Source of the DNA: Pseudomonas lini
GTDB taxonomy: Bacteria > Pseudomonadota > Gammaproteobacteria > Pseudomonadales > Pseudomonadaceae
NCBI RefSeq assembly: GCF_964063345.1
Contig: NZ_OZ061318.1
Location: 310,001 to 374,000, forward strand
Length of the DNA stretch: 64,000 nucleotides
Direction of reading: 5' to 3'
In this document: in pieces, positions 27,641 through 35,855 of the stretch
Layout: each line of letters opens with the position of its first letter
Numbering within the stretch: the stretch's first letter is position 1
Notes under the pieces: generated by a model
What the model saw: the letters and a program-made list of their open reading frames with translations, nothing else
What the model was told of the DNA's origin: nothing
Databases searched by the model: none
Made by a program: the position numbers and the translations under genes

Positions 27641-28151
27641 CGGGCGTGCGACGCAGGCGCGCCATGCTCAGGGTATCGACCAGCCGACCGTCACGCACGG
27701 CGTAATCACGAAACAGACCTTCGGTTTCAAAGCCGAATTTCTGGTACAGGCCGATGGCTGCTTCGTTGTCGGCGTACACCGAAAGCTCGACCCGTTGCAG
27801 GTTCATCCAGTTGTCGGCGATGTCCAGCGCTGCTGCCAGCAGTTTCGAACCGACGCCTTTGCCCTGCCAAGCCACGGCGACACCCATGCCGAAGCTGCCG
27901 GCGTGGCTGCGGCGGATTCGCGAAAACTGTTCCAGGCCAATATTGCCGATGACCGATCCCTGGTGCAGCGCCACCAGTTTCACCGCGCGTTCGTTGTCCG
28001 CCATCAGGCGTTGGCGCCAGACCTCGGTGGACTGAAACGGCATTTGCAGCACCTGCCGGGCCACGGCCGGGTCATTGTAGAGCGCGGTGATGCCCTCGAT
28101 GTGGTGTTCGCTGAAGCGTTCGAGGTGAATGGCGGGGTCATGGTCAGGCAT
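27624..28151 (-). CDS. GNAT N-acetyltransferase (YhhY-like)
   Basis: 175 residues. GNAT landmarks: motif A GVAVAWQGKGVGSKLLAAALDIAD (Q/RxxGxG/A acetyl-CoA loop) near 93-116 and motif B VELSVYADNEAAIGLYQKFGFETEG near 123-147. Sequence order and NWxxxxRxEL pattern resemble E. coli YhhY, which acetylates some amino acids. The exact acceptor is unknown. Lone gene converging with the racemase; its 3' end overlaps the extended flank of the REPIN. Confidence 0.88.
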   Translation of the reverse strand: MPDHDPAIHLERFSEHHIEGITALYNDPAVARQVLQMPFQSTEVWRQRLMADNERAVKLVALHQGSVIGNIGLEQFSRIRRSHAGSFGMGVAVAWQGKGVGSKLLAAALDIADNWMNLQRVELSVYADNEAAIGLYQKFGFETEGLFRDYAVRDGRLVDTLSMARLRRTPEAQCR

Positions 28152-28239
28152 GGCGGTGTTCGTCCTTGATCGGTGTGTGGCCGATCACTCTAAACCGCGA
28201 TCCCCATGAGTGGCGATAACAATTGAAGGTGTATCCACC

Positions 28240-28373
28240 TGTGGCGAGGGGGCTGCCCCCGTTGGGCTGCGTAGCAGTCGTAAACCCGGTAAATGCGATT
28301 TATCAGATAAAACCGGGTTGAATGGTTTTGAGGCTGCTGCGCAGCCCAACGGGGGCAGCCCCCTCGCCACAAA
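28240..28373. repeat. REPIN (GGCGAGGGGGCTGCCCCC class)
   Basis: Arms at about 28240-28265 and 28349-28372, with an additional inner inverted segment near GCTGCGTAGCAG. It occupies most of the 328-base gap between the two GNAT genes; nothing else is visible there. Confidence 0.88.
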
Positions 28374-28479
28374 TGAGCGGGGGTCAGTCATTGCGGCCCC
28401 ATCATCAGACGTTCACACAAGCGCAATACAGTAACTCGGATTGATTTCTCGCCCCTTCAATCTGTGAGCCGAATACGTA

Positions 28480-29274
28480 ATGTTGACTGTTGCCGAGATG
28501 GAAGCCTCCTTGAAAAACGGGATTGCAAAGATCCCTGATCGTTACGCTGGCAGAAATGAAGTGGGGGCTTACTGCCCCACTAACGATGTTGAGATCAACG
28601 TTCGATTTCTATCGCCAGCTGACATTCCCTCGGTGCTTGAACTTGAGCAAAGGAAATGGGAAAGCGATCAGCGCGCCGAGGCCTCCATGCTGGCGTCACG
28701 GATCGCCTCTTTCCCTGCATTGAGTATCGGCGCTTTTTGCACTCGCACGGGGACTGCGCTGGCGTCGTTGTTCATGAAACCTACCCGTCACGACACCATA
28801 CGCAAGTGCCCGACATGGGCAGACTGCGCAAGAAAACAGGACGGCGAGGAGTCCGCAAAAACCGGTGTGCTGTTTGGCATCAGCCTGAGCAGTGTTGATC
28901 CGAAAGCGGTGCAAGCGATTTTCGAGTTCTTCTGGCCCCATGCGCTGAAGGCGGGATGGTCAGACATCTATCTTGGCTCGCCGGTCCCGGGTCTTCGTCA
29001 TTGGGCCTCGCAGAATCCTGATCTTCCAGTAGCGCAGTATGTGCGAGGTGAACGCAAGGGCCTGCCGCTGGATCCACAACTGCGGTTTTACTTCAAAAAA
29101 GGCTTTCGCAAGATTGTCGCCATCAACGACAACTATTTCCCGCATGAGCCTTCGCTGGATGTCGGCGTGCTGATCGTAGGTAAAGTGCCACTCTCCGGCC
29201 TTTCCTTCATATGGAAGAGAGTTCCGCTGCCTTGGCTGCAGCGCATGAAAAAACTGTGCTCCGTGTGCTTGTGA
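28480..29274 (+). CDS. GNAT-like acyltransferase, first gene of a desaturase operon
   Basis: 264 residues, unrecognised. Residues 40-95 (VRFLSPADIPSVLELEQRKW, QRAEASMLASRIASFPALSIGAF) follow the first helix and strand of GNAT folds; FGISLSSVDPKAVQAIFEFFWPHALKAGWSDIYLGSPVPG continues as the central region. The C-terminal YFKKGFRKIVAINDNYFPHEPSLDVGVLIVG is the usual end of GNATs with 'KGF' motifs. Acyl donor and acceptor unknown. The 3' end overlaps the desaturase start region by up to 64 bases. Position ahead of a desaturase suggests an acyl-amide or lipid tailoring pathway; inference only. Confidence 0.7.
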   Translation: MLTVAEMEASLKNGIAKIPDRYAGRNEVGAYCPTNDVEINVRFLSPADIPSVLELEQRKWESDQRAEASMLASRIASFPALSIGAFCTRTGTALASLFMKPTRHDTIRKCPTWADCARKQDGEESAKTGVLFGISLSSVDPKAVQAIFEFFWPHALKAGWSDIYLGSPVPGLRHWASQNPDLPVAQYVRGERKGLPLDPQLRFYFKKGFRKIVAINDNYFPHEPSLDVGVLIVGKVPLSGLSFIWKRVPLPWLQRMKKLCSVCL

Positions 29275-30158
29275 ACGCCTCTCTGACAAAAGCGCAGCAC
29301 GTCGATGCTGGCTCGCGCTCCAACCTGCCCAGCTATCTGTTCATGGCCCTGTGCGTCTTGAATACGACCGCGATCGCCTGGCTGACTGCGCATGAGAGGT
29401 TCGGATGGCTGCCCGTTGTTCCGCTGATGGTGCTCCAGGCGATCCTGATGATTGGTCTTCAGGAGATCAAGCATCAGGCTGTGCATCGTCAGTTCCTCGT
29501 TGGCACGCGTCTCAATGATGCAGTGGGTGTGTTCGCGGCCGCCATTTTCGCCGCCAACTTCGTGGGCTACCGCTACTTTCACCTCGAACACCACCGCAAA
29601 ACCTGCCAGGCCGATGATCCCGAAGGGCTGATGTACGAACAGACATGGCGGACACGCCTGATCAGCCTGCTGGGTGCAGCGGAGCAACTATGGGTGACCG
29701 TCACCACCAATATTATTTCCCGACGCTACACGCCCCCTCGCGCGGTCTGGCGCTGGCGCTGGAACAATGCCTTGATCGTCGCTTTCGTTGCAGTGCTGGG
29801 GTCAGGCATCTATGAGGTGCCTCGACAAGTCGTGTGCGCCTATCTGCTCCCGTATTGCCTTTTTGCCTGGATGGATTTCTGGCTGACGCAGGCCGAGCAC
29901 TATGGCGTGCCGATCTCGGCTCAAGGCTCGCGCCGCGCACCCGCAGACATCACGACGGATTTATACCTGCCAAGGCCTCTGTCCTGGCTCATCCTGAATC
30001 GCTCGCTGCACCGCATTCACCACCACGCGCCGGCGACCCGCTGGTTCCATGCGTACGCTCAATCGAGGGCTCTGGCCAAAAGCAAGCCCGGCGGCGTGAC
30101 GGACCTGCCCACCTTTCTTGCAACCTGGATGCGACTCGGTCCCCGACTCTGGAAGTAA
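29211..30158 (+). CDS. Fatty-acid desaturase-like membrane di-iron enzyme
   Basis: 315 residues. Three histidine boxes typical of membrane desaturases/hydroxylases: LQEIKHQAVHRQF (about 85), RYFHLEHHRK (about 124) and SLHRIHHHAPATRW (about 267), with hydrophobic pairs at 40-70, 100-120 and 185-220. It should bind two irons and use oxygen and electrons to desaturate or hydroxylate an acyl chain or other hydrophobic substrate. Start is uncertain: ATG 29211 overlaps the GNAT gene by 64 bases; a GTG at 29271 would give a four-base GTGA overlap. No reductase partner is adjacent. Confidence 0.87.
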   Translation: MEESSAALAAAHEKTVLRVLVNASLTKAQHVDAGSRSNLPSYLFMALCVLNTTAIAWLTAHERFGWLPVVPLMVLQAILMIGLQEIKHQAVHRQFLVGTRLNDAVGVFAAAIFAANFVGYRYFHLEHHRKTCQADDPEGLMYEQTWRTRLISLLGAAEQLWVTVTTNIISRRYTPPRAVWRWRWNNALIVAFVAVLGSGIYEVPRQVVCAYLLPYCLFAWMDFWLTQAEHYGVPISAQGSRRAPADITTDLYLPRPLSWLILNRSLHRIHHHAPATRWFHAYAQSRALAKSKPGGVTDLPTFLATWMRLGPRLWK

Positions 30159-30161
30159 GCC

Positions 30162-30920
30162 ATGACAGACGCACCTATCGAACAGCGGCGCGCAAAGACT
30201 GCCGAGGCCATTGTCTTCAAGCCATTCTGGAACGACACATCGATCAAAACCTATCTGTTCGATGCCTGTTCGGTACTGCTTCCTGCCGGTGAGCAATTCG
30301 TGATTTCGGTGGTGGAGTCATCTGCGTTGCGGCTGCAACAAACGTCGGCGCTTGCCGAACATTCGCGCAGCTTCGTGGCAGAGGAACGAGCCCACCAGCG
30401 AGCGCACAGGCTGTACAACCAGCAACTGGAAAACCAGGGGTTTGAAGTCAAGAAGTTCGAGCACATGATCGAAAAAGATCTCGAGGCTCTTCAGTCGAAA
30501 TTGTCACTCAATGCGCAATTGGCATTGGCTGCCGCGTTCGAGCACGTGACGGCTGTCATGTCCGCTGCCGCCTTGCGTAAGAGCGGCTTGCTCTCGGTCA
30601 AGGAGTCTCCACAGACCCGCCTGTGGCGATGGCATTGCGCTGAAGAAGTGGCGCACCAGCACGTCACCACGGACCTGGTGCGGTCGCTGGGCATACCCTA
30701 TTGGCAGCGGATTTTCTTTTTCCTGGCAGCATCGGGGCTCATGGCGTTCGATGTCATTCGTCACATGCACAGTTTTGCCCGCTTCGACATCGCCCGTGGC
30801 CGCGTCAGCTCGAAGGAAGTACGGCGTGCCGCGGGTAGCTTGCTGTTGCGCGATGGCGCCAATCTGGCGTTGATGGCAATCAGATGGGCCGCCTACTTTC
30901 TTCCGCTGAAAAAAAGCTAA
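30162..30920 (+). CDS. PF10118-type predicted metal-dependent hydrolase
   Basis: 252 residues. Matches the pattern of the family annotated 'metal-dependent hydrolase': ferritin-like helices with SFVAEERAHQRAHRLYN (about 68-84) and WRWHCAEEVAHQHVTTDLV (about 160-178), i.e. two ExxH-type pairs that could hold a di-metal centre. The true reaction is not established for this family. Three bases separate the desaturase stop from its start region, with GGAAG as ribosome site, so it is the third gene of the operon. The C-terminal helix (RDGANLALMAIRWAAYFLP) may associate with the membrane. Confidence 0.82.
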   Translation: MTDAPIEQRRAKTAEAIVFKPFWNDTSIKTYLFDACSVLLPAGEQFVISVVESSALRLQQTSALAEHSRSFVAEERAHQRAHRLYNQQLENQGFEVKKFEHMIEKDLEALQSKLSLNAQLALAAAFEHVTAVMSAAALRKSGLLSVKESPQTRLWRWHCAEEVAHQHVTTDLVRSLGIPYWQRIFFFLAASGLMAFDVIRHMHSFARFDIARGRVSSKEVRRAAGSLLLRDGANLALMAIRWAAYFLPLKKS

Positions 30921-31103
30921 GGGGACAGCTCGATAAAAGAGCGGCATGGCTGGACGGTTGACGCGACAACCACCTGCTAGAGTAAAAAGCATACCAATCG
31001 ACTATCCAGCACTGGAGTCGTACACCGCCACCTGGACTTTCGACTTGAGCAACGACGTTATTGGCCGGACTGAATGTCACCTTCGGAAAATGAGGAAATT
31101 TCT

Positions 31104-31250
31104 ATGAAAGGTTTGCTTCGCGTCGCTGGATTCAGCCTGATGGCGCTTTTCGCAAGTTGTGGTGTCGGTGCCCAGACAGTGCACAGTCATGCGGCGCCTG
31201 CCTTCACCACCACACCGGCCGATATCCAAGCGGATAGACAAGGAGATTGA
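31104..31250 (+). CDS. Small exported peptide, 48 residues
   Basis: Short ORF: signal-like MKGLLRVAGFSLMALFASCGVGAQ, then a short Thr/Ala/Asp-rich tail ending ADRQGD. GAGGAAAT lies just before the ATG at ribosome-site distance. A cut after GVGA would release about 25 residues; FASC is a weak lipobox alternative. It follows the three-gene operon by 180 bases. Short length means it could be chance, but the coupling of ribosome site and signal sequence argues for it. Confidence 0.5.
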   Translation: MKGLLRVAGFSLMALFASCGVGAQTVHSHAAPAFTTTPADIQADRQGD

Positions 31251-31269
31251 TCGTTCCCATGTTCCACGC

Positions 31270-31372
31270 AGAGCGTGGGGACGGGCTTGCTCGTTAAAGG
31301 CGACCTGCACAGTCGACATTGATGTCGAATGTGATGGTCCCATCGCGAGCAGGCTCGCTCTCACATTTGAAC
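31270..31372. repeat. Degenerate REPIN
   Basis: Arms around 31284-31298 (GACGGGCTTGCTCG) and 31341-31370 (ATCGCGAGCAGGCTCGCTC) are imperfect compared with other copies. Confidence 0.65.
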
Positions 31373-31377
31373 AGTGG

Positions 31378-32358
31378 CTAGCCTTCAAACCATTCCCGCC
31401 GCTCGTTGAACGTGTTGTGAATCAGCTCGACGATCCCCTGCACCCCGGCCTCATTCCGGGAGTCGACATTGACCGCCATCCACACCTGGCGCTGCATCGG
31501 TTGCTTGAAAAGCCCGGGCAATGCCACCAGCGCCCGGTCGAATTGGCTCATGTAGTGCGGCAACAAACCGATGCAGGCGCTGCAACGGATCATCTCCAGC
31601 ATCAGCTCATAGGAATGCAGCTGCACCATCCCCGCCAGGCGCTGCTCCACCAAACTGTTCCATGGGCCGAAAGCGGTGACCTGGCGATCGTGCTGCCATT
31701 GCACCAGCATGAAATCGGCCAGGTCACCCAGGCTGTCCGGCCGCGCCGCGACCCGTGAATACCGTTTGGCGATGTGCGGCATATAGTCCAGCCGCGCCAG
31801 ACGCTGGGGCTCACTGATAGCGAAACTGGGGCCTGGCAACGGCGAATCGGTGCCGGCCAGCCACACCACCACATCGGCACTGATCGCCCGCAGGGACAGT
31901 TCGCTGTCCAGGGAAATGATGTCCAGGCGCACACTGGCGTTGCGCCGCAGCAGCGAGACCAGATCACGGCCGAGGATGTCGTGCAGGATTGACTCCGCCA
32001 CGGCCAGGCGAATCAAGGGTTGTTCGATCACTGGCAAGTCGCGTTCACGGGCCAGGGCAATCAACTGCGCCTGAAGCTGCAAGCCGTCACGACTGAGGGC
32101 AAAGCCATTGCCCGAATGGCTGAACAGCGAACACTGCAATTGCGCTTCAAGTTGCGCCAATTGTTTACGCAATTGAGTCGACTTGATGTTGAGGCTGCGG
32201 GCCGCTTGCATGAAACAGCCGCAACGGGCGCTGACCATGAACGACTGCACCAGCACCGGATCAATGCCGGCTACCCGCGAGTGCAGGGATTCGCGCTGTT
32301 CTGCGGGCCAGCGGTACTCGGCCATCCCCTGGCGCGAGGTGGATTCCATGAATGACAT
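31378..32358 (-). CDS. LysR-family transcriptional regulator
   Basis: 326 residues. N-terminal HTH (SFMVSARCGCFMQAARSLNIKSTQLRKQLAQLEAQLQCSLF, residues about 38-80) is LysR-type but lacks the usual short N-terminal lead, having a ~30-residue extension. The effector domain spans about 110-320. Start at 32358 has AGGGAG upstream. Faces a divergent AhpD-like gene only indirectly (both are on the minus strand), so the target is unclear. Confidence 0.85.
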   Translation of the reverse strand: MSFMESTSRQGMAEYRWPAEQRESLHSRVAGIDPVLVQSFMVSARCGCFMQAARSLNIKSTQLRKQLAQLEAQLQCSLFSHSGNGFALSRDGLQLQAQLIALARERDLPVIEQPLIRLAVAESILHDILGRDLVSLLRRNASVRLDIISLDSELSLRAISADVVVWLAGTDSPLPGPSFAISEPQRLARLDYMPHIAKRYSRVAARPDSLGDLADFMLVQWQHDRQVTAFGPWNSLVEQRLAGMVQLHSYELMLEMIRCSACIGLLPHYMSQFDRALVALPGLFKQPMQRQVWMAVNVDSRNEAGVQGIVELIHNTFNERREWFEG

Positions 32359-32466
32359 TGATGACTCCCTGTCGATCTGTCCTTGAGCGTTTTATCCTGC
32401 TGACTGTTCATGAACCTGATATGACAATCGGGCAAAAATTGAGTCACCTGTCTGTAAGCGCTTGAA

Positions 32467-32907
32467 TTAACCGCTGGGCGTTTGCCGAAAGCTCACCGCC
32501 AGGCGATTCCAGCTGTTGATGGTGCTGACGGCCATCGTCAGGTCGACCAGTTCACCTTCGCTGAACTGCTCCCGGGCCAGTGCGTAAACGTCATCCGGCA
32601 CGTGGCTTTCCGAGAGCAGGGTTACCGCTTCGGTCCAGGCCAGGGCAGCGCGCTCGCGAGGGTTGAAGAAGCTGCTGTCGCGCCAGACCACGATCGCATA
32701 CAACCGGCGATCGCTCTCGCCGAAGCGGCGCGCATCCACCGAGTGCATGTCGGTGCAGAAGGCGCAGCCATTGAGCTGCGAGGCGCGGATTTTGATCAGG
32801 TTCAACAAGGCCGGTTCAATGCTCAGGTCGCGGGTCAAGGCCTCCATGGCGATCATGGCTTTCATCGCTTTGGGGGATGCGCTGTAGTAATCCAGACGGG
32901 GGTTCAT
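32467..32907 (-). CDS. Carboxymuconolactone decarboxylase-family (AhpD-like) protein
   Basis: 146 residues. AhpD core with the active-site signature ASQLNGCAFCTDMHSVDARR (CxxC...H) near residues 43-62, as in alkylhydroperoxidase-like proteins. It would act as a thiol-dependent peroxidase or redox protein. It is divergent from the MocR gene at 33111 with a 203-base promoter region, and MocR regulators often control the divergent gene, so this is a candidate target. The start has no long alternative. Confidence 0.9.
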   Translation of the reverse strand: MNPRLDYYSASPKAMKAMIAMEALTRDLSIEPALLNLIKIRASQLNGCAFCTDMHSVDARRFGESDRRLYAIVVWRDSSFFNPRERAALAWTEAVTLLSESHVPDDVYALAREQFSEGELVDLTMAVSTINSWNRLAVSFRQTPSG

Positions 32908-33110
32908 GGGGCGACCTCATGGATCGGATAGATGACTCCAAGGTAGAGCCTGATCCCTGGGCGTGACAGGTCCAATTCGTCGAAAAAACCATGGACCGCC
33001 GCAGCAGGCCAATCGCAGGTTTTTCGCCCACGCAACTTCTGTGCAGCCATTCATGCGGGTAATCTGGCGCGACGCACAGTCGCCTCAACCGCCCCAGGAG
33101 CCCCGCCGGT

Positions 33111-34544
33111 ATGGAACTTCATGTTGTCATCAACGGCCGCAAGGACCTGGCAGGCCAGTTGTACCGGCAACTGCGCGACGCCATTGAATCCGGCCGTCTG
33201 GCGGCCGGGGCGCAGCTGCCGCCCAGCCGCTTGCTGGCCGAACAACTGGGGATCTCACGCAAAACCATTTCCGACACGTATGCGCAACTCACCTACGAAA
33301 ACTTCCTTACCGGGGTGATCGGCAAAGGCACTTACGTCAATGCCCGGCCGGCAAAAATCGTTCGCAAACAGAGCCATTCGGAGCTGGCGAGCTTTGATGT
33401 CATCGAACGCTGGCGCAGCCTGCCGACATTCTTGCGCCACCCGACGCTGGAAGGCTCGCTGCGTTACGAGTTCATCGGTGGCGCCACCAGCAAGGGCCAG
33501 TTTCCGCAGGACGATTGGCGCCGTTGCACTTCCCATGCCTTGCGCCAGATCGCCGGTTCCAAAGGTTTCTATAGCCTGCCCGAAGGCCTGCCGGCGCTTC
33601 GCAATGCCATCGCACGGCACATCGCGTTCTCGCGTGGGGTCAATTGCCAGGACGAAGACGTGGTGGTGTGCAACGGCGCGCAACAGGCGCTGGACCTGAT
33701 TTCCCGGGTCCTGACCCAACCGGGCAGCCTCGTTGCCATGGAAGATCCCGGCTACCCGCCGGCGCGCCTGTTATTCGGGAGCCATGGCGCGACGGTGGTC
33801 GGCGTGCCGGTGGATGCGCAAGGCATTCAGGTCGAGCACATTCCCGATGGCACCCGGCTGATTTACGTCACCCCGTCCCACCAGTTCCCTTTGGGCATGC
33901 CTATGAGCCAGTCCCGCCGCGAAGCCCTGCTCGCAAGGGCCTATGAGCTGGGGGCGATCATTATCGAAGACGATTACGACAGCGAATTCCGCTACGAAGG
34001 CCGGCCCACCGACTCGCTGCAAAGCCTGGATGAGCGCGGCATCGTCGCCTACGTCGGTACTTTCTCGAAGACCCTGTTGCCGGAGTTGCGGCTTGGGTAC
34101 GCGATTTTGCCGCCGGCGATTCTCGAAGCGGTGATCCGTGCCAAGCAGCTTACCGACCTGCATACCTCCACCCTGCCCCAATGGGCGCTCGCCAAGTTCA
34201 TCGCCGAGGGTTGTCTACTCAAGCACATCCGACGCAGCCATACGATTTACGCCGGACGCCGTGAACGGATCCTGGCGCGCATGGCGGGTGACCTTTCGCC
34301 GTGGTTTGAGGCAGTGCCGACCACGGCCGGGTTCCACATGGCGGTGCTGTGCAAGGTGCCGGTCGATATTCCATTGGTGATCGAATTGGCAAAAAAAGTC
34401 GAAGTGGGACTCTATGCCCTGGACAGTTTTTTTTACCAGCAAACGCCGCGGGCCGGGCTTTTCCTGGGGTTCGGCGCGATCGAAACCCTGGACATCGACA
34501 TCGCCCTGGACCGCTTAAGAGACATTTTGCAGCAGCTCGGCTGA
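33111..34544 (+). CDS. MocR-type regulator (GntR winged helix plus aminotransferase-like domain)
   Basis: 477 residues. Winged helix at about 8-75 (SGRLAAGAQLPPSRLLAEQLGISRKTISDTYAQLTYENFL). Aminotransferase domain at about 110-470 with the aspartate in IIIEDDYDSEFRY and the PLP-lysine in YVGTFSKTLLPELRLGYA. Ribosome site AGGAG lies ten bases upstream. It is divergent from the AhpD-like gene and followed by an ABM monooxygenase and a cupin, so it probably regulates a small redox gene group. Unlike the first MocR in the window it shares only the architecture. Confidence 0.9.
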   Translation: MELHVVINGRKDLAGQLYRQLRDAIESGRLAAGAQLPPSRLLAEQLGISRKTISDTYAQLTYENFLTGVIGKGTYVNARPAKIVRKQSHSELASFDVIERWRSLPTFLRHPTLEGSLRYEFIGGATSKGQFPQDDWRRCTSHALRQIAGSKGFYSLPEGLPALRNAIARHIAFSRGVNCQDEDVVVCNGAQQALDLISRVLTQPGSLVAMEDPGYPPARLLFGSHGATVVGVPVDAQGIQVEHIPDGTRLIYVTPSHQFPLGMPMSQSRREALLARAYELGAIIIEDDYDSEFRYEGRPTDSLQSLDERGIVAYVGTFSKTLLPELRLGYAILPPAILEAVIRAKQLTDLHTSTLPQWALAKFIAEGCLLKHIRRSHTIYAGRRERILARMAGDLSPWFEAVPTTAGFHMAVLCKVPVDIPLVIELAKKVEVGLYALDSFFYQQTPRAGLFLGFGAIETLDIDIALDRLRDILQQLG

Positions 34545-34667
34545 GGGATTGGTCTGCGGCTTTATCTGGCGATTGGCTATTGGCGGTCTGGGGGTGCAGG
34601 CCTATCCTGATTGGGCGTTATCCCTCAATGAGCAGGATTCGTCCGGCCTGATTCAGGAGTGTGAGCA

Positions 34668-34961
34668 ATGTCCAACGAAGTGATCAACACCGTAAAGGTG
34701 CAGGCTGCCGCCGGCCGCTCGGACGAACTGGGTAAGCAACTGCAAAAGATTGTCGACACCCTGCGCGAACTACCGGGCTGTGACTCCTATATGGTCGACC
34801 GCTGCCCCGAGGACGACACCCGCTGGACGGTCAGCGCCCGCTGGCAATCGGAAGCGGCCATGCACTCGCATTTCAACTGCCCCGAAGTGCAAGGCTTTAT
34901 CGGCCTGATCGACAGCCGACTGGCGAATGCCGTCGACTTCAACAGCTTTCCAATCGTCTGA
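34668..34961 (+). CDS. ABM-domain (antibiotic biosynthesis monooxygenase-type) protein
   Basis: 97 residues, the single-domain size of a ferredoxin-like ABM fold. Pattern: NTVKVQAAAGRSDELGKQLQKIVDTLRELPGCDSYMVDR, then RWTVSARWQSEAAMHSHFNCPEVQGFIG. Such proteins include quinol monooxygenases and heme oxygenase-like enzymes; substrate unknown. AGGAG lies upstream at 34656-34660. It follows the MocR gene by 124 bases. Confidence 0.85.
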   Translation: MSNEVINTVKVQAAAGRSDELGKQLQKIVDTLRELPGCDSYMVDRCPEDDTRWTVSARWQSEAAMHSHFNCPEVQGFIGLIDSRLANAVDFNSFPIV

Positions 34962-34969
34962 CAAACATC

Positions 34970-35115
34970 TGTGGCGAGAGAGCTTGCTCCCGCCGTCCGG
35001 TCCGCGCTCGGGCGCAGCAGACGTAAATCCGGCGAACGCAGTCTGCCTGGTCCTGCGCGTCCACCGGTTTTGGGGCCGCTGCGCAACCCAGCGGGAGCAA
35101 GCTCCCTCGCCACAG
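34970..35115. repeat. REPIN (GGCGAGAGAGCTTGCTC class)
   Basis: Arms at about 34970-34994 and 35091-35114 between the ABM and cupin genes; loop about 95 bases, one of the longest here. Confidence 0.85.
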
Positions 35116-35242
35116 TTCATCACCCTTTAGCTCTGCGCACTCTGTGATTGGTCCCCTCACCTTCCCGAAAATTGGCCGTTTGATTGCCCGATAGCGCGGC
35201 TTACTGTGGTCCCTGACGACTCACCACCTCAGGTAATCAACC

Positions 35243-35659
35243 ATGAATGCGCTTCGTTTTTTTGCTGCTCCTTTCGCCGCCCTGACGCTGAGCGTTTCAG
35301 CCCCGGCATTCGCCCACGACACCGCAGCTTCAGAAAAAGTCACCGTCCTGCAGGACCAGATGCTGAAGAACGCACCCGGCAAAAAAGCCTTGATGATCGA
35401 AGTCGATTACCAGCCGGGCCAATCGTCCATCGCCCATAAACATCAGGGCACGGCCATGGCCTATGTGCTTTCGGGGGAGATCATTTCGCAAGTCAAAGGT
35501 GAAAAAGCGATCACCTACAAGGCCGGCGAGTTCTGGTACGAACCGGCCGGTTCTGAACATCTGGTCTCGAAGAATGCCAGCGCCACCCAAACCGCGAAGC
35601 TGTTGGTGTTCATGGTGTTGGCTCCGGATGAGAAAGTGTTGATTCCTTTGGAAAACTGA
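35243..35659 (+). CDS. Exported cupin-domain protein
   Basis: 138 residues. A signal peptide (MNALRFFAAPFAALTLSVSAPAFA, cleavage after AFA) and a single cupin barrel with SSIAHKHQGTAMAYVLSGEI and FWYEPAGSEHLVSKN (metal-binding His/Glu positions partly present). Periplasmic, function unknown; related proteins are often annotated as small cupins near stress genes. Convergent with gdhB, sharing a terminator. Confidence 0.87.
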   Translation: MNALRFFAAPFAALTLSVSAPAFAHDTAASEKVTVLQDQMLKNAPGKKALMIEVDYQPGQSSIAHKHQGTAMAYVLSGEIISQVKGEKAITYKAGEFWYEPAGSEHLVSKNASATQTAKLLVFMVLAPDEKVLIPLEN

Positions 35660-35680
35660 TCACCGAGGTGATGCTGACGG

Positions 35681-35780
35681 CCTCATCGCGGGCAAGCCCG
35701 CTCCCACAGTGTCCGTGTCGTGCTCAAATCCTGAGTCACCCACAATACCTGTGGGAGCGGGCTTGCCCGCGAAGAGGCCC
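35681..35780. repeat. REPIN (GGGAGCGGGCTTGCCCGC class)
   Basis: Arms at about 35682-35708 and 35751-35778, in the cupin 3' region. Confidence 0.88.
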
Positions 35781-35804
35781 GCCCAGCTGCTGCAAATCCC
35801 AGAC

Positions 35805-35844
35805 AAAAAAAAAGCCCCATCTCTTTCGAGACGGGGCTTTTTCA
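35805..35844. terminator. Bidirectional rho-independent terminator between cupin and gdhB
   Basis: Stem AAGCCCCATCTC/GAGACGGGGCTT with one G-T pair (35812-35839), preceded by an A-run and followed by TTTTTCATT, so it can terminate transcripts from either side. Confidence 0.88.
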
Positions 35845-35855
35845 TTCAACGCCTA

